Shown here: in pieces, positions 44,674-52,654 of the stretch
How positions within the stretch are numbered: the first letter of the stretch is position 1
Layout: each line of letters starts with the position of its first letter
DNA from: Endomicrobiales bacterium
GTDB taxonomy: Bacteria > Elusimicrobiota > Endomicrobiia > Endomicrobiales > JALOBY01
Assembly (NCBI GenBank): GCA_023228045.1
Contig: JALOBY010000009.1
Coordinates: 1-58,836, forward strand
Direction: 5' to 3'
Length of the DNA: 58,836 bases
Made by a program: the position numbers and the translations under genes
The notes under the pieces: model-generated
Databases searched by the model: none
The model's input: only the letters and a program-made list of their open reading frames with translations
What the model was told of the DNA's origin: nothing

Positions 44674-44844
44674 CACTATATGTATACACCAATTATCGAA
44701 CAATAAGCCATTGTCGAACGAATTGATAAACTTATAGCTATCATAGGCGAACTGGAAAAACAGGTTACCGAAAGAAAAGATCAATCAGAAATGCTGATGC
44801 AATCAGTATTGCAGGAAGCATTCAGTCTACAGGATATAAGATGA
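44674..44844 (+). pseudogene. Type I restriction specificity subunit (hsdS) C-terminal remnant
   Basis: In one frame the sequence reads TPIIEQ, stop (TAA 44704), then AIVERIDKLIAIIGELEKQ followed by VTERKDQSEMLMQSVLQEAF and a TGA at 44842. This is the conserved C-terminal helix of HsdS subunits (the 'EQ.AIV.RID.L......LE.Q' pattern). The internal TAA and lack of target-recognition domains show it is dead. Together with the preceding fragment it explains the 44569-44887 gap as gene debris. Confidence 0.75.
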
Positions 44845-44887
44845 TAAGGAAATAGGTTTATGTTTAACTACATAGAATGGAGTGGTT

Positions 44888-46915
44888 GTGAAGAAAATTG
44901 ATTTGCATATTCATACAAAATCAACAAGTAGTGATTCGGCATTTATATTCAATATAGATCGTTTGAAAGAATATATCTCGAACACTCATCTTGATGCAAT
45001 TGCGGTTACAAATCATAATGTGTTTGATATCGAGCAGTACAAGCTTATTAGAGATTCAATTGGTATTCCTGTTTTTCCTGGAATAGAGATAGATTTAGAT
45101 GATGGGCATCTTTTGCTGATTGCAGATATAAGCGAATTGAATGATTTTAATTCCCGTTGTTCAGTGGTAACCACCAAAAATATTGGGCCCCAAAAATCAA
45201 TTTCTTTGCCTGAACTGATTGAAATTTATCATGATTTATCAAAGTACATTTTAATCCCACATTACTTTAAAGACCCAGCAATTAATGATAGAGTGTTGCA
45301 AGAATTGAGAAACTATATATCAGCTGGTGAAGTTAATAATCCTAAAAAATTCATGTACTGCAAGAAGACTGAAAACAGTTTGGTGCCTGTATATTTTAGT
45401 GATTGTAGAATTTGCTCGGAATTTCCAGGAAATTCTATCCATCAAACATATATAAATTGTGGAGAAATATCATTTGGGTCAATCAAGGGATGTCTGCGTG
45501 ATAAGAATAAGGTTTCCCTGTCTTTGCAAGAAGGTCATTCATTGTTTCAAGTTTTTGATAATGGGCAAGAACTTTCTTCAGGACTTAATGTTATTGTAGG
45601 AGAAAGATCAACAGGAAAATCATATACCTTGGATCTCATAAATAATGAATTCCCAAATATTAAATACATAAAGCAGTTTGATTTGGTCGAAAAGAATAGC
45701 GAAAAAGATAAGGAAAATTTTAATAAGCTTTTAAGTCAGAATCATAGTTTTGTAACTCAAGAGTATTTGAAAGAGTTTGCGCCTGCTGTTAATGATGTGA
45801 TGCATATTAACCTTGAGGAAAATGCTAATTCTGTGTCCGACTATTTAGAATCACTTGTTAAGCACGCCAAAGAATCCGAAAGGCGAGATGCATTCGCAAG
45901 TACAAAATTGTTTACAGAAGAAAAGTTTCAGATTTCAAATCTAGATGGCTTAAAGGAATTAATAGCTTCAGTGCGGCATTTAATAGAGAATGATGAGTAT
46001 AGGGATATTATAAATAAGCATGTGTCATCTTTGGATTTAAGAAGGTTAATTGTTGAGCTAATGGGGAAGTATCAAGAAAAAGAAGAAGAAAGATTAAAGA
46101 AATATTGGTTGAATGACCTGATTGATGAAATCAAAAATAATCTCCACATGCGTTCAGCTGCAACAAAAATTGAGGAAGTGGATTTGTATAGAATTGCATT
46201 AGAAAATGAAAAGATTAAAAGATTTAATGTTATTGTTGCTATGATTCGTAAAGAGCGTCAGATAGTAAATAAAGATGTTCAGGGATTTAAGATTGTCGCT
46301 AGAATTAAAGAGTTTGATAGTGCCAGTGACCTAAAGACCCAAAGTGGTCAAAAGAAATCTTTTAGTGATGCGTTTAAAACGTATCAACGTCCATATGAGT
46401 ATCTTAAAAAATTGAGAGATATTGATGGATTGCCTGAAGCAGAATATTTTCGATACTTCGCTAAAATTGAGTATCGTATACTAAATAAAGATGGCTGCGA
46501 AGTCTCTGGTGGTGAAAGGTCTGAATTTAATCTGTTGCGCGAAATAAGTGATGCACAACAGTATGATATGCTGTTGATTGACGAGCCAGAATCATCGTTT
46601 GATAATTTATTTCTTAAAAAAGGAGTAAATAATATCATCAAAGAAATATCCAAAAACACACCAGTTGTGCTAGTGACACATAATAGCACGATCGGAGCAT
46701 CCATAAAACCAGATTATTTACTATATACAGAAAAGATTATTGTTGACGATAAACCTGTGTATCGTGTTTATTCGGGATTTCCAAATGATAAAGAGTTAAA
46801 ATCATTAGATGGAAAGAGTATTGCAAATATTGATGTTACTTTGGATTGTCTTGAGGCAGGAAAGTCGGCATATGATGAGAGGAGGAGAATTTATGCAGAT
46901 CTTGAAAATCCATGA
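44888..46915 (+). CDS. PHP-domain plus SMC/ABC-like ATPase, putative defence nuclease
   Basis: This 675-residue fusion begins with a PHP phosphoesterase-like domain: IDLHIHTKS, AVTNHNVFD and GIEIDLDDGHLL, with a later IPHYF, supply metal-binding His/Asp. An ABC-type ATPase split by a helical insert follows. Walker A is VGERSTGKS near residue 236. The signature is VSGGERSEF and Walker B MLLIDEPESSFDN near 561; the H-loop is VLVTHNS. Start codon GTG 44888 is chosen because GGAG (44879-44882) precedes it; GTG 44882 is possible. PHP-ATPases such as TrlF act in RNA or DNA damage and defence, but this one is shorter. It is coupled to the small gene downstream. Confidence 0.7.
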   Translation: MKKIDLHIHTKSTSSDSAFIFNIDRLKEYISNTHLDAIAVTNHNVFDIEQYKLIRDSIGIPVFPGIEIDLDDGHLLLIADISELNDFNSRCSVVTTKNIGPQKSISLPELIEIYHDLSKYILIPHYFKDPAINDRVLQELRNYISAGEVNNPKKFMYCKKTENSLVPVYFSDCRICSEFPGNSIHQTYINCGEISFGSIKGCLRDKNKVSLSLQEGHSLFQVFDNGQELSSGLNVIVGERSTGKSYTLDLINNEFPNIKYIKQFDLVEKNSEKDKENFNKLLSQNHSFVTQEYLKEFAPAVNDVMHINLEENANSVSDYLESLVKHAKESERRDAFASTKLFTEEKFQISNLDGLKELIASVRHLIENDEYRDIINKHVSSLDLRRLIVELMGKYQEKEEERLKKYWLNDLIDEIKNNLHMRSAATKIEEVDLYRIALENEKIKRFNVIVAMIRKERQIVNKDVQGFKIVARIKEFDSASDLKTQSGQKKSFSDAFKTYQRPYEYLKKLRDIDGLPEAEYFRYFAKIEYRILNKDGCEVSGGERSEFNLLREISDAQQYDMLLIDEPESSFDNLFLKKGVNNIIKEISKNTPVVLVTHNSTIGASIKPDYLLYTEKIIVDDKPVYRVYSGFPNDKELKSLDGKSIANIDVTLDCLEAGKSAYDERRRIYADLENP

Positions 46916-47210
46916 GGCCAAGGGGTTCTTTAGTCTTGATGGTCAACAGTGGAAATCCATAGAAGAAATAGGTAAAGATGACTTATTGAAAATTGTTAAT
47001 CTTGTTCTAGAACCAACTATGAAAATTGAAATGGATGAATTCAGTGAAACGGTGCTTGCCAATCAGGCGCATCAAATTATTTATAAGAGCATTTACAATA
47101 AACTTATATCGTTGCAAAAAGAAAAAAATAGATTTACAGATGAAAGTCATAGATTGTACTTGGAAGCGATAAAAAAGTATGGAGAAGATAATGCTGTTCA
47201 ATCGAAATGA
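46893..47210 (+). CDS. Small coupled partner of the PHP-ATPase (unknown)
   Basis: I do not recognise this 105-residue protein. The ATG at 46893 lies inside the end of the PHP-ATPase gene, overlapping it by 23 bases, with AGAGGAGGAG just before it. That is clear translational coupling. The frame is open back to 46809, but the RBS supports the inner start. It is mostly helical and charged, with no membrane segment: MQILKIHEAKGFFSLDGQQW, then a helix-rich C-terminal half. The tight coupling suggests a stable complex or an immunity/inhibitor role for the ATPase. Confidence 0.7.
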   Translation: MQILKIHEAKGFFSLDGQQWKSIEEIGKDDLLKIVNLVLEPTMKIEMDEFSETVLANQAHQIIYKSIYNKLISLQKEKNRFTDESHRLYLEAIKKYGEDNAVQSK

Positions 47211-47255
47211 AAAAAGCATAAGCTAAGTAGAAAAAATAATGGGAGGGTTAAGAGT

Positions 47256-47783
47256 ATGAGTCAGAAATTCGACTATAGATTAATGGACGAGAGAACGCGG
47301 GCTTTGATGTTGGAAGAAATTGATCTTGCACAACAACAGAAACAAGTGTACTTTAGCACCAGATTTAATGAAATCGGGAATCAAAATTGGCTGGGATGGT
47401 TACAGACAGCTGCAAAACAGTACGATGAACATTGGCTTGCCTTTCAGATAGAAGCGGCAGGAGCAATGAGGGATTTTGAAGATCGTGCAAAACCTAAAGG
47501 TGGATACACAACTGCACATATCCCAAACATAGCTTGCGAAACTCTGGCTGACGGTCAGTTTAACAGATTCTATATGGCTGCTATCTGCCGAAGAACGCTG
47601 GAAGACAAAAGAAATACCGTTACAATTTATCGGGCAAAACAGCGTGGCGAACCTCGTCCTGAATCACGGCAGTTGGAAGGGGAAGCGCGGGATGCTGCGA
47701 CTTTGTTGAATGAATTGCGAACAATTAGCACATCGTTTCGTTGTGATTTATTGAAGCCCAATTCTGGCTTATCCATTGAATAA
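47256..47783 (+). CDS. Unknown 175-residue protein
   Basis: I do not recognise this family. It is soluble and fairly Arg/Glu/Ala-rich, unlike the Lys/Ile/Asn-rich neighbours. Recognisable stretches are QNWLGWLQTAAKQYDEHWLA, ADGQFNRFYMAAICRR and EGEARDAATLLNELR. GGGAGG stands nine bases before the ATG. It lies 45 bases after the PHP partner and 23 before the KTSC gene and is probably in the same transcript. Confidence 0.65.
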   Translation: MSQKFDYRLMDERTRALMLEEIDLAQQQKQVYFSTRFNEIGNQNWLGWLQTAAKQYDEHWLAFQIEAAGAMRDFEDRAKPKGGYTTAHIPNIACETLADGQFNRFYMAAICRRTLEDKRNTVTIYRAKQRGEPRPESRQLEGEARDAATLLNELRTISTSFRCDLLKPNSGLSIE

Positions 47784-47806
47784 TATTAGAAGGAGGAGGA
47801 AATAGT

Positions 47807-48037
47807 ATGGCTATTTACAAGAATTTAAGCGGTAATTCAGGAGTTGTCTCATATGAAATTAAACAAGAGGCAATTGTTGTGGAATTCAAAGATGGGCGCT
47901 ACCAAAATTATCAATATGATTATCTAAGTGCAGGCAGGCTGAACATTGAAGAAATGAAAAGACTGGCATTAATAGGTCAAGGCTTAAATACCTATATAAT
48001 GAATAATGTCAGAAAAGGATATTCATCAAAATGGTGA
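47807..48037 (+). CDS. Small KTSC-like protein
   Basis: This 76-residue protein starts after AGGAGGAGGAAATAGT. The order SGNSGVVSYEIKQEAIVVEF, then KDGRYQNYQYDY and a C-terminal helix ending NNVRKGYSSKW, resembles KTSC domains (short beta-sheet domains found fused to or beside nucleic-acid enzymes). The similarity is in pattern, not strong identity. Its stop overlaps the next tiny frame as TGATG. Confidence 0.5.
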   Translation: MAIYKNLSGNSGVVSYEIKQEAIVVEFKDGRYQNYQYDYLSAGRLNIEEMKRLALIGQGLNTYIMNNVRKGYSSKW

Positions 48038-48135
48038 TGCTTGATTACCATTATGAACTTTGTACGAGTGGGACGTTGTCAAGAAGTCAATTTACGAAAG
48101 AACAGTATCATAAAAATATTCAAGAATTCCAGTGA
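48037..48135 (+). CDS. Micro-ORF coupled to the KTSC-like gene
   Basis: A 32-residue frame, MLDYHYELCTSG to QYHKNIQEFQ, begins within the stop codon of the preceding gene (TGATG) and ends 36 bases before the DUF2130 gene. It could be a real coupled small protein or the remnant of a longer one. There is no independent ribosome-binding site. Confidence 0.35.
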   Translation: MLDYHYELCTSGTLSRSQFTKEQYHKNIQEFQ

Positions 48136-48171
48136 CACAATACTTATTGTTAAACAAACCTGGAGGTTTTC

Positions 48172-49551
48172 ATGTCCCAAGACACAATCAAATGTCCTAA
48201 ATGCGGGGAAATAATTAAACTCTCAGAAGCCATATCCCATGATATGGAAATTTCCATTAAAACAAAGTTTGAAAAGGAATATGAGAGTAAGCTTGTGGAT
48301 GAGCGGAAGCAATTGCTGGATAAGGCAAAAAAAGAGGCCGTAGATTCAGTTAAAGTGGAGTTGTCAGATTTAAAAGAACAAGTAGCAGAGAAAAGTAAAA
48401 AGCTTGAAGAAAGCCAGAAGCAAGAACTTGATCTGCGCAAAAGAGAAAGAATGTTGGCTGAGAAAGAAGAGCTTGCCAAAAAGGAGTATGAAGACAAAGA
48501 GAAGCAATTACAAGCTAAGTTTCTAACTGAAAGAAAACAGATTGAAGATAAGGTTAAGAAGGAAGTTGAAAGTAGCCAAAGCGTTCTTCTTGCCGATTTG
48601 AAAGAACAACTGGATGAAAAGAATAAAGTTTTAGAGAGTGCCCAGCAATTGGAACTGGAACTTCGCAAGCAGCAGCGTAAACTGGAAGATGATAAGAAGT
48701 CATTTGAGCTTGAAATGGTTCGTAAGCTTGATGGGGAAAGAAAGGCCATAGCTGAAAAGATCAGTAATGACATAGCAGACGAGCATAGGCTTAAGGATGC
48801 AGAAAAAGACAAACAAATGACGGATATGTTAAAGCAAATTGAGGACTTGAAGCGGAAAGCGGAGCAAGGGTCACAGCAGGCCCAGGGAGAGGTTCTTGAG
48901 CTTGAAATAGAACATATTCTTAAAGAGAACTTCCCATTTGATGAAATCATTCCTGTTTCAAAAGGTGTCAAAGGTGGGGATGTTATTCATACAGTCAAAA
49001 CACAATCCGGACGCGTATGCGGGAAGATTCTATGGGAAACAAAAAGAACAAAAGTTTGGAGTGATGGCTGGATTATAAAGCTTAAAGATGACCAGCGTGA
49101 AGCAAAAGCTGATTTGTCAGTGATAGTTTCAGAAATTTTACCTAAGGGATTGCATCATTTCAGACAAATAGATGATGTGTGGGTTACTGATATTCCATCA
49201 ACATTAAGCCTTGCATTTGCTTTAAGGGTTGTATTGACTCAAGTTGCAAAAACACAAGAAGTTCAAACCGGAAAGGAAGAAAAGAAAGAAATAGTTTATA
49301 ATTATTTAACTGGAATAGAATTTAGAAATCGTGTACAAGCAATAATTGAATCCTTTGTTACGATGAAAGGTGATCTTGATTCAGAAAAAAGAGCAATGGC
49401 AAAAATATGGGCACAAAGAGAAAAACAGATAGAAAAAATTACTCTAAATATTGCTGGAATGCACGGCGACTTAGAAGGAATAGTAGGTGCTTCGTTACCA
49501 GCCGTGAAAATACTAGAACTGTCTGCCAATAATGAAGACGGCAAAGTATGA
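48172..49551 (+). CDS. DUF2130 protein (zinc ribbon, coiled coil, nuclease-like domain)
   Basis: This is a 459-residue protein. A short N-terminal zinc-ribbon half (IKCPKCGEIIKLSEAISH) leads into a very long charged coiled coil (about 35-245) and then the DUF2130 domain (about 245-440). The latter contains GGDVIHTV, GKILWETKRTKVWSDGW and DLSVIVSEILPKG. The arrangement D...E-x-K is compatible with a PD-(D/E)xK nuclease fold, which is my inference. CTGGAGG lies ahead of the ATG. The gene's last codons run directly into the palindromic repeats of the 49.6-50.1 kb block. Confidence 0.8.
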   Translation: MSQDTIKCPKCGEIIKLSEAISHDMEISIKTKFEKEYESKLVDERKQLLDKAKKEAVDSVKVELSDLKEQVAEKSKKLEESQKQELDLRKRERMLAEKEELAKKEYEDKEKQLQAKFLTERKQIEDKVKKEVESSQSVLLADLKEQLDEKNKVLESAQQLELELRKQQRKLEDDKKSFELEMVRKLDGERKAIAEKISNDIADEHRLKDAEKDKQMTDMLKQIEDLKRKAEQGSQQAQGEVLELEIEHILKENFPFDEIIPVSKGVKGGDVIHTVKTQSGRVCGKILWETKRTKVWSDGWIIKLKDDQREAKADLSVIVSEILPKGLHHFRQIDDVWVTDIPSTLSLAFALRVVLTQVAKTQEVQTGKEEKKEIVYNYLTGIEFRNRVQAIIESFVTMKGDLDSEKRAMAKIWAQREKQIEKITLNIAGMHGDLEGIVGASLPAVKILELSANNEDGKV

Positions 49552-49554
49552 ATC

Positions 49555-50100
49555 GGTGTCAGGCTTCACTTGCCTACTTATATCATGGTGTCAGGCCCGC
49601 CAACAATGAGTTGGCGAGGTCTAGCCTCGGGCTGACTTTACTTGCCCTCCGACGCTAACATTTCATCAATAATCACAGCTATTCGCTGTATTGATGAAAT
49701 AGCTTTGGAGGACGCAGTTCATACTGCGGTGTCAGGCTTCACTTGCTTCACTAATTCCAAATACTGCCTAGAACAACGGAGAGGCAAATCATGAAAATGT
49801 ACTGCGGTGTCAGGCTTTACTTGCTTTACTTATCCTCCTGCGCTGACATTTCATCAATACCCACAGCTATTCGCTGTATTGATGAAATAGCTTTGGAGGA
49901 CGCAGTTCATTTATTTATTAAGAACATTTAGATTCCCGATAGATCATGGTGTCAGGCTTTACTTGCCCTCCTGCGCTGACATTTCATCAATAAACACAGC
50001 TATTCGCTGTATTGATGAAATAGCTTTGGAGGACGCAGCTTTACTTATTCAAATTGTCCGTCCAATGCTGTTCATCCTCGAGCTGACTTTACTGATTCCA
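49555..50100. repeat. Repeat block with hairpin units B, C and D
   Basis: Three copies of the 41-base ATTTCATCAATA/TATTGATGAAAT hairpin lie at 49660-49700, 49848-49888 and 49981-50021, in the orientation opposite to the copy at 41.4 kb. Each is flanked by a TGCGCTGAC- or GACGCTAAC-type left edge and AGCTTTGGAGGACGCAG right edge. GGTGTCAGGC occurs at 49555, 49587, 49728, 49806 and 49948. A CCCGCCAA...TTGGCGAGG element (49594-49620) is embedded. No gene is seen in 49552-50204. Confidence 0.85.
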
Positions 50101-50138
50101 AATAGTGTCACTAAATAGAGTTTAGAGCACTAGCAACC

Positions 50139-50167
50139 TTGCAAAATAGCCAAATTTAGTGTAAAAT
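50139..50167 (+). promoter_or_regulatory. Promoter of the first DUF4143 ATPase
   Basis: TTGCAA (50139-50144), a 17-base spacer and TAAAAT (50162-50167) lie 38 bases upstream of the ATG at 50205. GGGAG (50195-50199) is the ribosome-binding site. Confidence 0.65.
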
Positions 50168-50204
50168 AACCCCATACAATAGCCATATTGAATAGGGAGC
50201 CATC

Positions 50205-51533
50205 ATGAAGAGAGATATTGAAAAAGAACTAATTAATTGGAAAAATCAAAGTGAAAGATTGCCTCTATTGCTTCGCGGAGCGCGACAGGTTGGGAAAAGT
50301 TATATTGTTGAAGATTTTGGAAAAAAAGCCTTTGAAAATGTAGTGGTTGTGAACTTTGAATTTCAACCTGAACTAAAGCAATGTTTTGTTACACTAAAAC
50401 CCATCGAAATTATTAATAAGTTGCAAATGCTGATGGGTGTAGCTATTGAAGCTGGAAAAACTTTGTTATTTCTTGATGAGATACAGGAGTGTCCTAATGC
50501 AATAATGTCACTACGCTATTTCAAAGAGCAATATGACAAACTTGCAGTTATTGGTGCTGGTTCGCTAATGGAGTTTGCACTTAGTAGCCCTGCTTTTCGT
50601 ATGCCTGTGGGAAGGGTTCAATTTATGTATCTTGAGCCACTTTCATTTGGTGAGTTCCTAAGTGCATCTGGTAATGAGAAGTTACGGAGCTACATGGCAG
50701 GAATACATTTTAACAGCACAATAGACGATGCAATACATAATAAACTTATGGATTTGTTGCGAGTATATCTTATAGTTGGTGGTATGCCTGCGGTAGTTAA
50801 AGAATATATAAATAGCAAAAATTATTTAAATTGTCAGCGACTACAGAATTCTTTACTTCAAACATATCGGAGTGATTTTGGAAAATATGCGAAAAATTCC
50901 GAACACAAAAATCTACAAAAAGTGTTTGATGAAGCACCGCGTCTCGTAGGTAGCCGTGTCAAGTATTCAAATATTGATCCTGAAGCTAAGTCGCGGGATA
51001 TAAAAAAAGCTTTAACCCTGCTAAAATTATCTGGGATAATCCATCCGATATACTCCACCGCTGCATCAGGGCTTCCATTAGGTGCTCAAATTAATGAAGC
51101 AAAATTCAAGCTTAATTTTCTTGATGTAGGTTTAATGCAAAATGCTTGTGGTTTGCAAAAACAACTTTCGGTAACTAACGATTTTGTTCAGGTTAATGCC
51201 GGTGCTGTAGCAGAACAATTTATTGGTCAGGAGCTTAGCGCATATTTTGACAGTTATTTGGAACATAATTTGTTTTTCTGGGCACGCGACAAAAAAAACA
51301 GTTCTGCTGAAGTGGATTATGTTATCGTTATAGATTCTTTAATATTTCCGATAGAAGTAAAAGCTGGCAAAACTGGCACACTCAAATCTCTCAGATTATT
51401 TCTTGAAGAGAAACAATCACATTTTGGTATTCGCTTCTCACAAGAGAAACTATCATATTTTGATAATGTTCTAACATTGCCGTTATATATGGCTGAACAG
51501 CTGCAAAGAATTGTAAGAGAAATCAGAAATTAG
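50205..51533 (+). CDS. AAA ATPase with DUF4143 domain
   Basis: This 442-residue protein has an N-terminal P-loop ATPase: Walker A RGARQVGKSY near residue 24, Walker B LLFLDEIQECP near 88, sensor VIGAGSLMEFAL. A C-terminal DUF4143 domain follows (about 190-400), in which FFWARDKKNSSAEVDYVI and FPIEVKAGKTG form a PD-(D/E)xK-like core. This family is common, mobile and often strain-specific, with no settled function. It is isolated between two repeat blocks. A second, diverged member lies at 54.0 kb. Confidence 0.88.
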   Translation: MKRDIEKELINWKNQSERLPLLLRGARQVGKSYIVEDFGKKAFENVVVVNFEFQPELKQCFVTLKPIEIINKLQMLMGVAIEAGKTLLFLDEIQECPNAIMSLRYFKEQYDKLAVIGAGSLMEFALSSPAFRMPVGRVQFMYLEPLSFGEFLSASGNEKLRSYMAGIHFNSTIDDAIHNKLMDLLRVYLIVGGMPAVVKEYINSKNYLNCQRLQNSLLQTYRSDFGKYAKNSEHKNLQKVFDEAPRLVGSRVKYSNIDPEAKSRDIKKALTLLKLSGIIHPIYSTAASGLPLGAQINEAKFKLNFLDVGLMQNACGLQKQLSVTNDFVQVNAGAVAEQFIGQELSAYFDSYLEHNLFFWARDKKNSSAEVDYVIVIDSLIFPIEVKAGKTGTLKSLRLFLEEKQSHFGIRFSQEKLSYFDNVLTLPLYMAEQLQRIVREIRN

Positions 51534-51559
51534 GACGAAAGTAGGTGCGAAGTTAGAAA

Positions 51560-51745
51560 ATTAGATAATTCTGGTGTCAGGCCCGCCAATACTGAATTGG
51601 CGAGGTCTAGACATGGGCTGACTTCACCCGCCAATACGACATGGCGAGGTTTACAACTTGCCCTCCTGCGCTGACATTTCATCAATAAACACAGCTATTC
51701 GCTGTATTGATGAAATAGCTTCGGAAGGGCGCAGCTTTACTTACC
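51560..51745. repeat. Repeat block with hairpin unit E
   Basis: GGTGTCAGGC (51573-51582), a CCCGCCAATA...TTGGCGAGG element, a second CCGCCAATACGACATGGCGAGG element and the 41-base hairpin at 51676-51716 follow one another in the same orientation as units B-D. Unit E's right edge is changed to AGCTTCGGAAGGGCGCAG. Confidence 0.8.
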
Positions 51746-51771
51746 GAGAATGAACAACGGAGAGGCAAACC

Positions 51772-52308
51772 ATGAAAATGAAACCATTTCTACTATCAGA
51801 AGTTTACAGATTAATTGAACCAGGGCCGGTTGTTATGGTAACTACCGCGCATAAGGGAAATAAAGATGTGATGACTATGTCGTGGCATACCATGATGGAT
51901 TTCAATCCGCCGCTGATAGGATGTGTAATCAGCGATCGTGGTTATACTTTCAATATCCTTAAAGCATCCAAAGAATGCGTTATCGCCATTCCTGCCGTGA
52001 AACTTGCGGCAAAAGTAGTGCGTGTTGGTAATACTTCTGGCAGAAAAATTGATAAATTTAAAACCTTAGGGTTCACTGAGGTTCCTGCATCGCATGTTAA
52101 AGCGTCGCTTATAGGTGAGTGTTACGCCAATCTTGAATGTAAGGTTGTTGATTCAACAATGAGTAACAAATACAATCTTTTCATGCTTAAGGTGGTTAAA
52201 GCATGGATTGACCCTGCCCAAAAACATCCGCAAACTATTCACCATCTTGGAAAAGGCGTTTTTATGGTTGCTGGAAAAACAATTAACTTCCCATCAAAAA
52301 TGAAATAA
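51772..52308 (+). CDS. Flavin reductase-like (FMN-binding split barrel) protein
   Basis: This 178-residue protein is of the flavin reductase/flavoredoxin family, which bind FMN in a split barrel. PGPVVMVTTAHKGNKDVMTM and SWHTMMDFNPPLIGCVI give the flavin-binding strands; ISDRGYTFNILKASKECVIA and GRKIDKFKTLGFT follow the usual order. CGGAGAGGCAAACC precedes the ATG, although an in-frame second ATG (codon 3) is possible. A phrase identical to its leader (ACAACGGAGAGGCAAA) also occurs at 49773, within the repeat block, suggesting that the leader has been copied. Confidence 0.85.
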   Translation: MKMKPFLLSEVYRLIEPGPVVMVTTAHKGNKDVMTMSWHTMMDFNPPLIGCVISDRGYTFNILKASKECVIAIPAVKLAAKVVRVGNTSGRKIDKFKTLGFTEVPASHVKASLIGECYANLECKVVDSTMSNKYNLFMLKVVKAWIDPAQKHPQTIHHLGKGVFMVAGKTINFPSKMK

Positions 52309-52316
52309 ATGAACCT

Positions 52317-52545
52317 CCGCCCAGCTTGCTGGGCGGTATCAATGGTGCTAATTCTTCTTCCTCTCCCTCGATGGGAGAGGATTGAGGTGAGGGTGGACAT
52401 TCGATAACAGGTCTCATTTGACCCCCTCATCCCGTAAAGGGACGTGGTCCCCAACGGGACTTTACGTCCTAACCTTCTTCCCCAGACTTCACGGGGTCCA
52501 GAAACTTACCCGCCAAAAGGGGAGAAGGAATTATCAAGTTAATTT
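52317..52545. repeat. Hairpin-rich gap behind the flavin reductase
   Basis: A perfect stem CCGCCCAG/CTGGGCGG with CTTG loop (52317-52336) probably ends the flavin reductase transcript. CCTCTCCC/GGGAGAGG with loop TCGAT (52360-52380) and a GGGACGTGGTCCCC-centred palindrome (near 52439-52453) follow. These are of a different family from the 41-base units. The rest of the 52309-52788 gap is AT-rich and carries the promoter at 52655. Confidence 0.65.
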
Positions 52546-52654
52546 TGGAACACAATACGACCGGGTTTTTATTTAAAATACTAACTAATTATGATGTCAG
52601 TACTCTCTAACCTCATATTTAACTTCAAATTCTGCAGCTTCATAGTCCATATAC

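Noticed and set aside
48150..48971. Long minus-strand open frame of 273 codons
   Set aside because: It lies antisense to the DUF2130 coiled coil. Its translation is an almost pure Ser/Leu/Phe low-complexity product, as expected from the complement of Glu/Lys-rich codons, and it has no ribosome-binding site.
49660..50021. Possible CRISPR array from three regularly formed repeats
   Set aside because: The repeats are full hairpins with unequal spacing (188 and 133 bases), the spacers between them are themselves repetitive, no cas genes are near, and copies occur in inverted orientation elsewhere.
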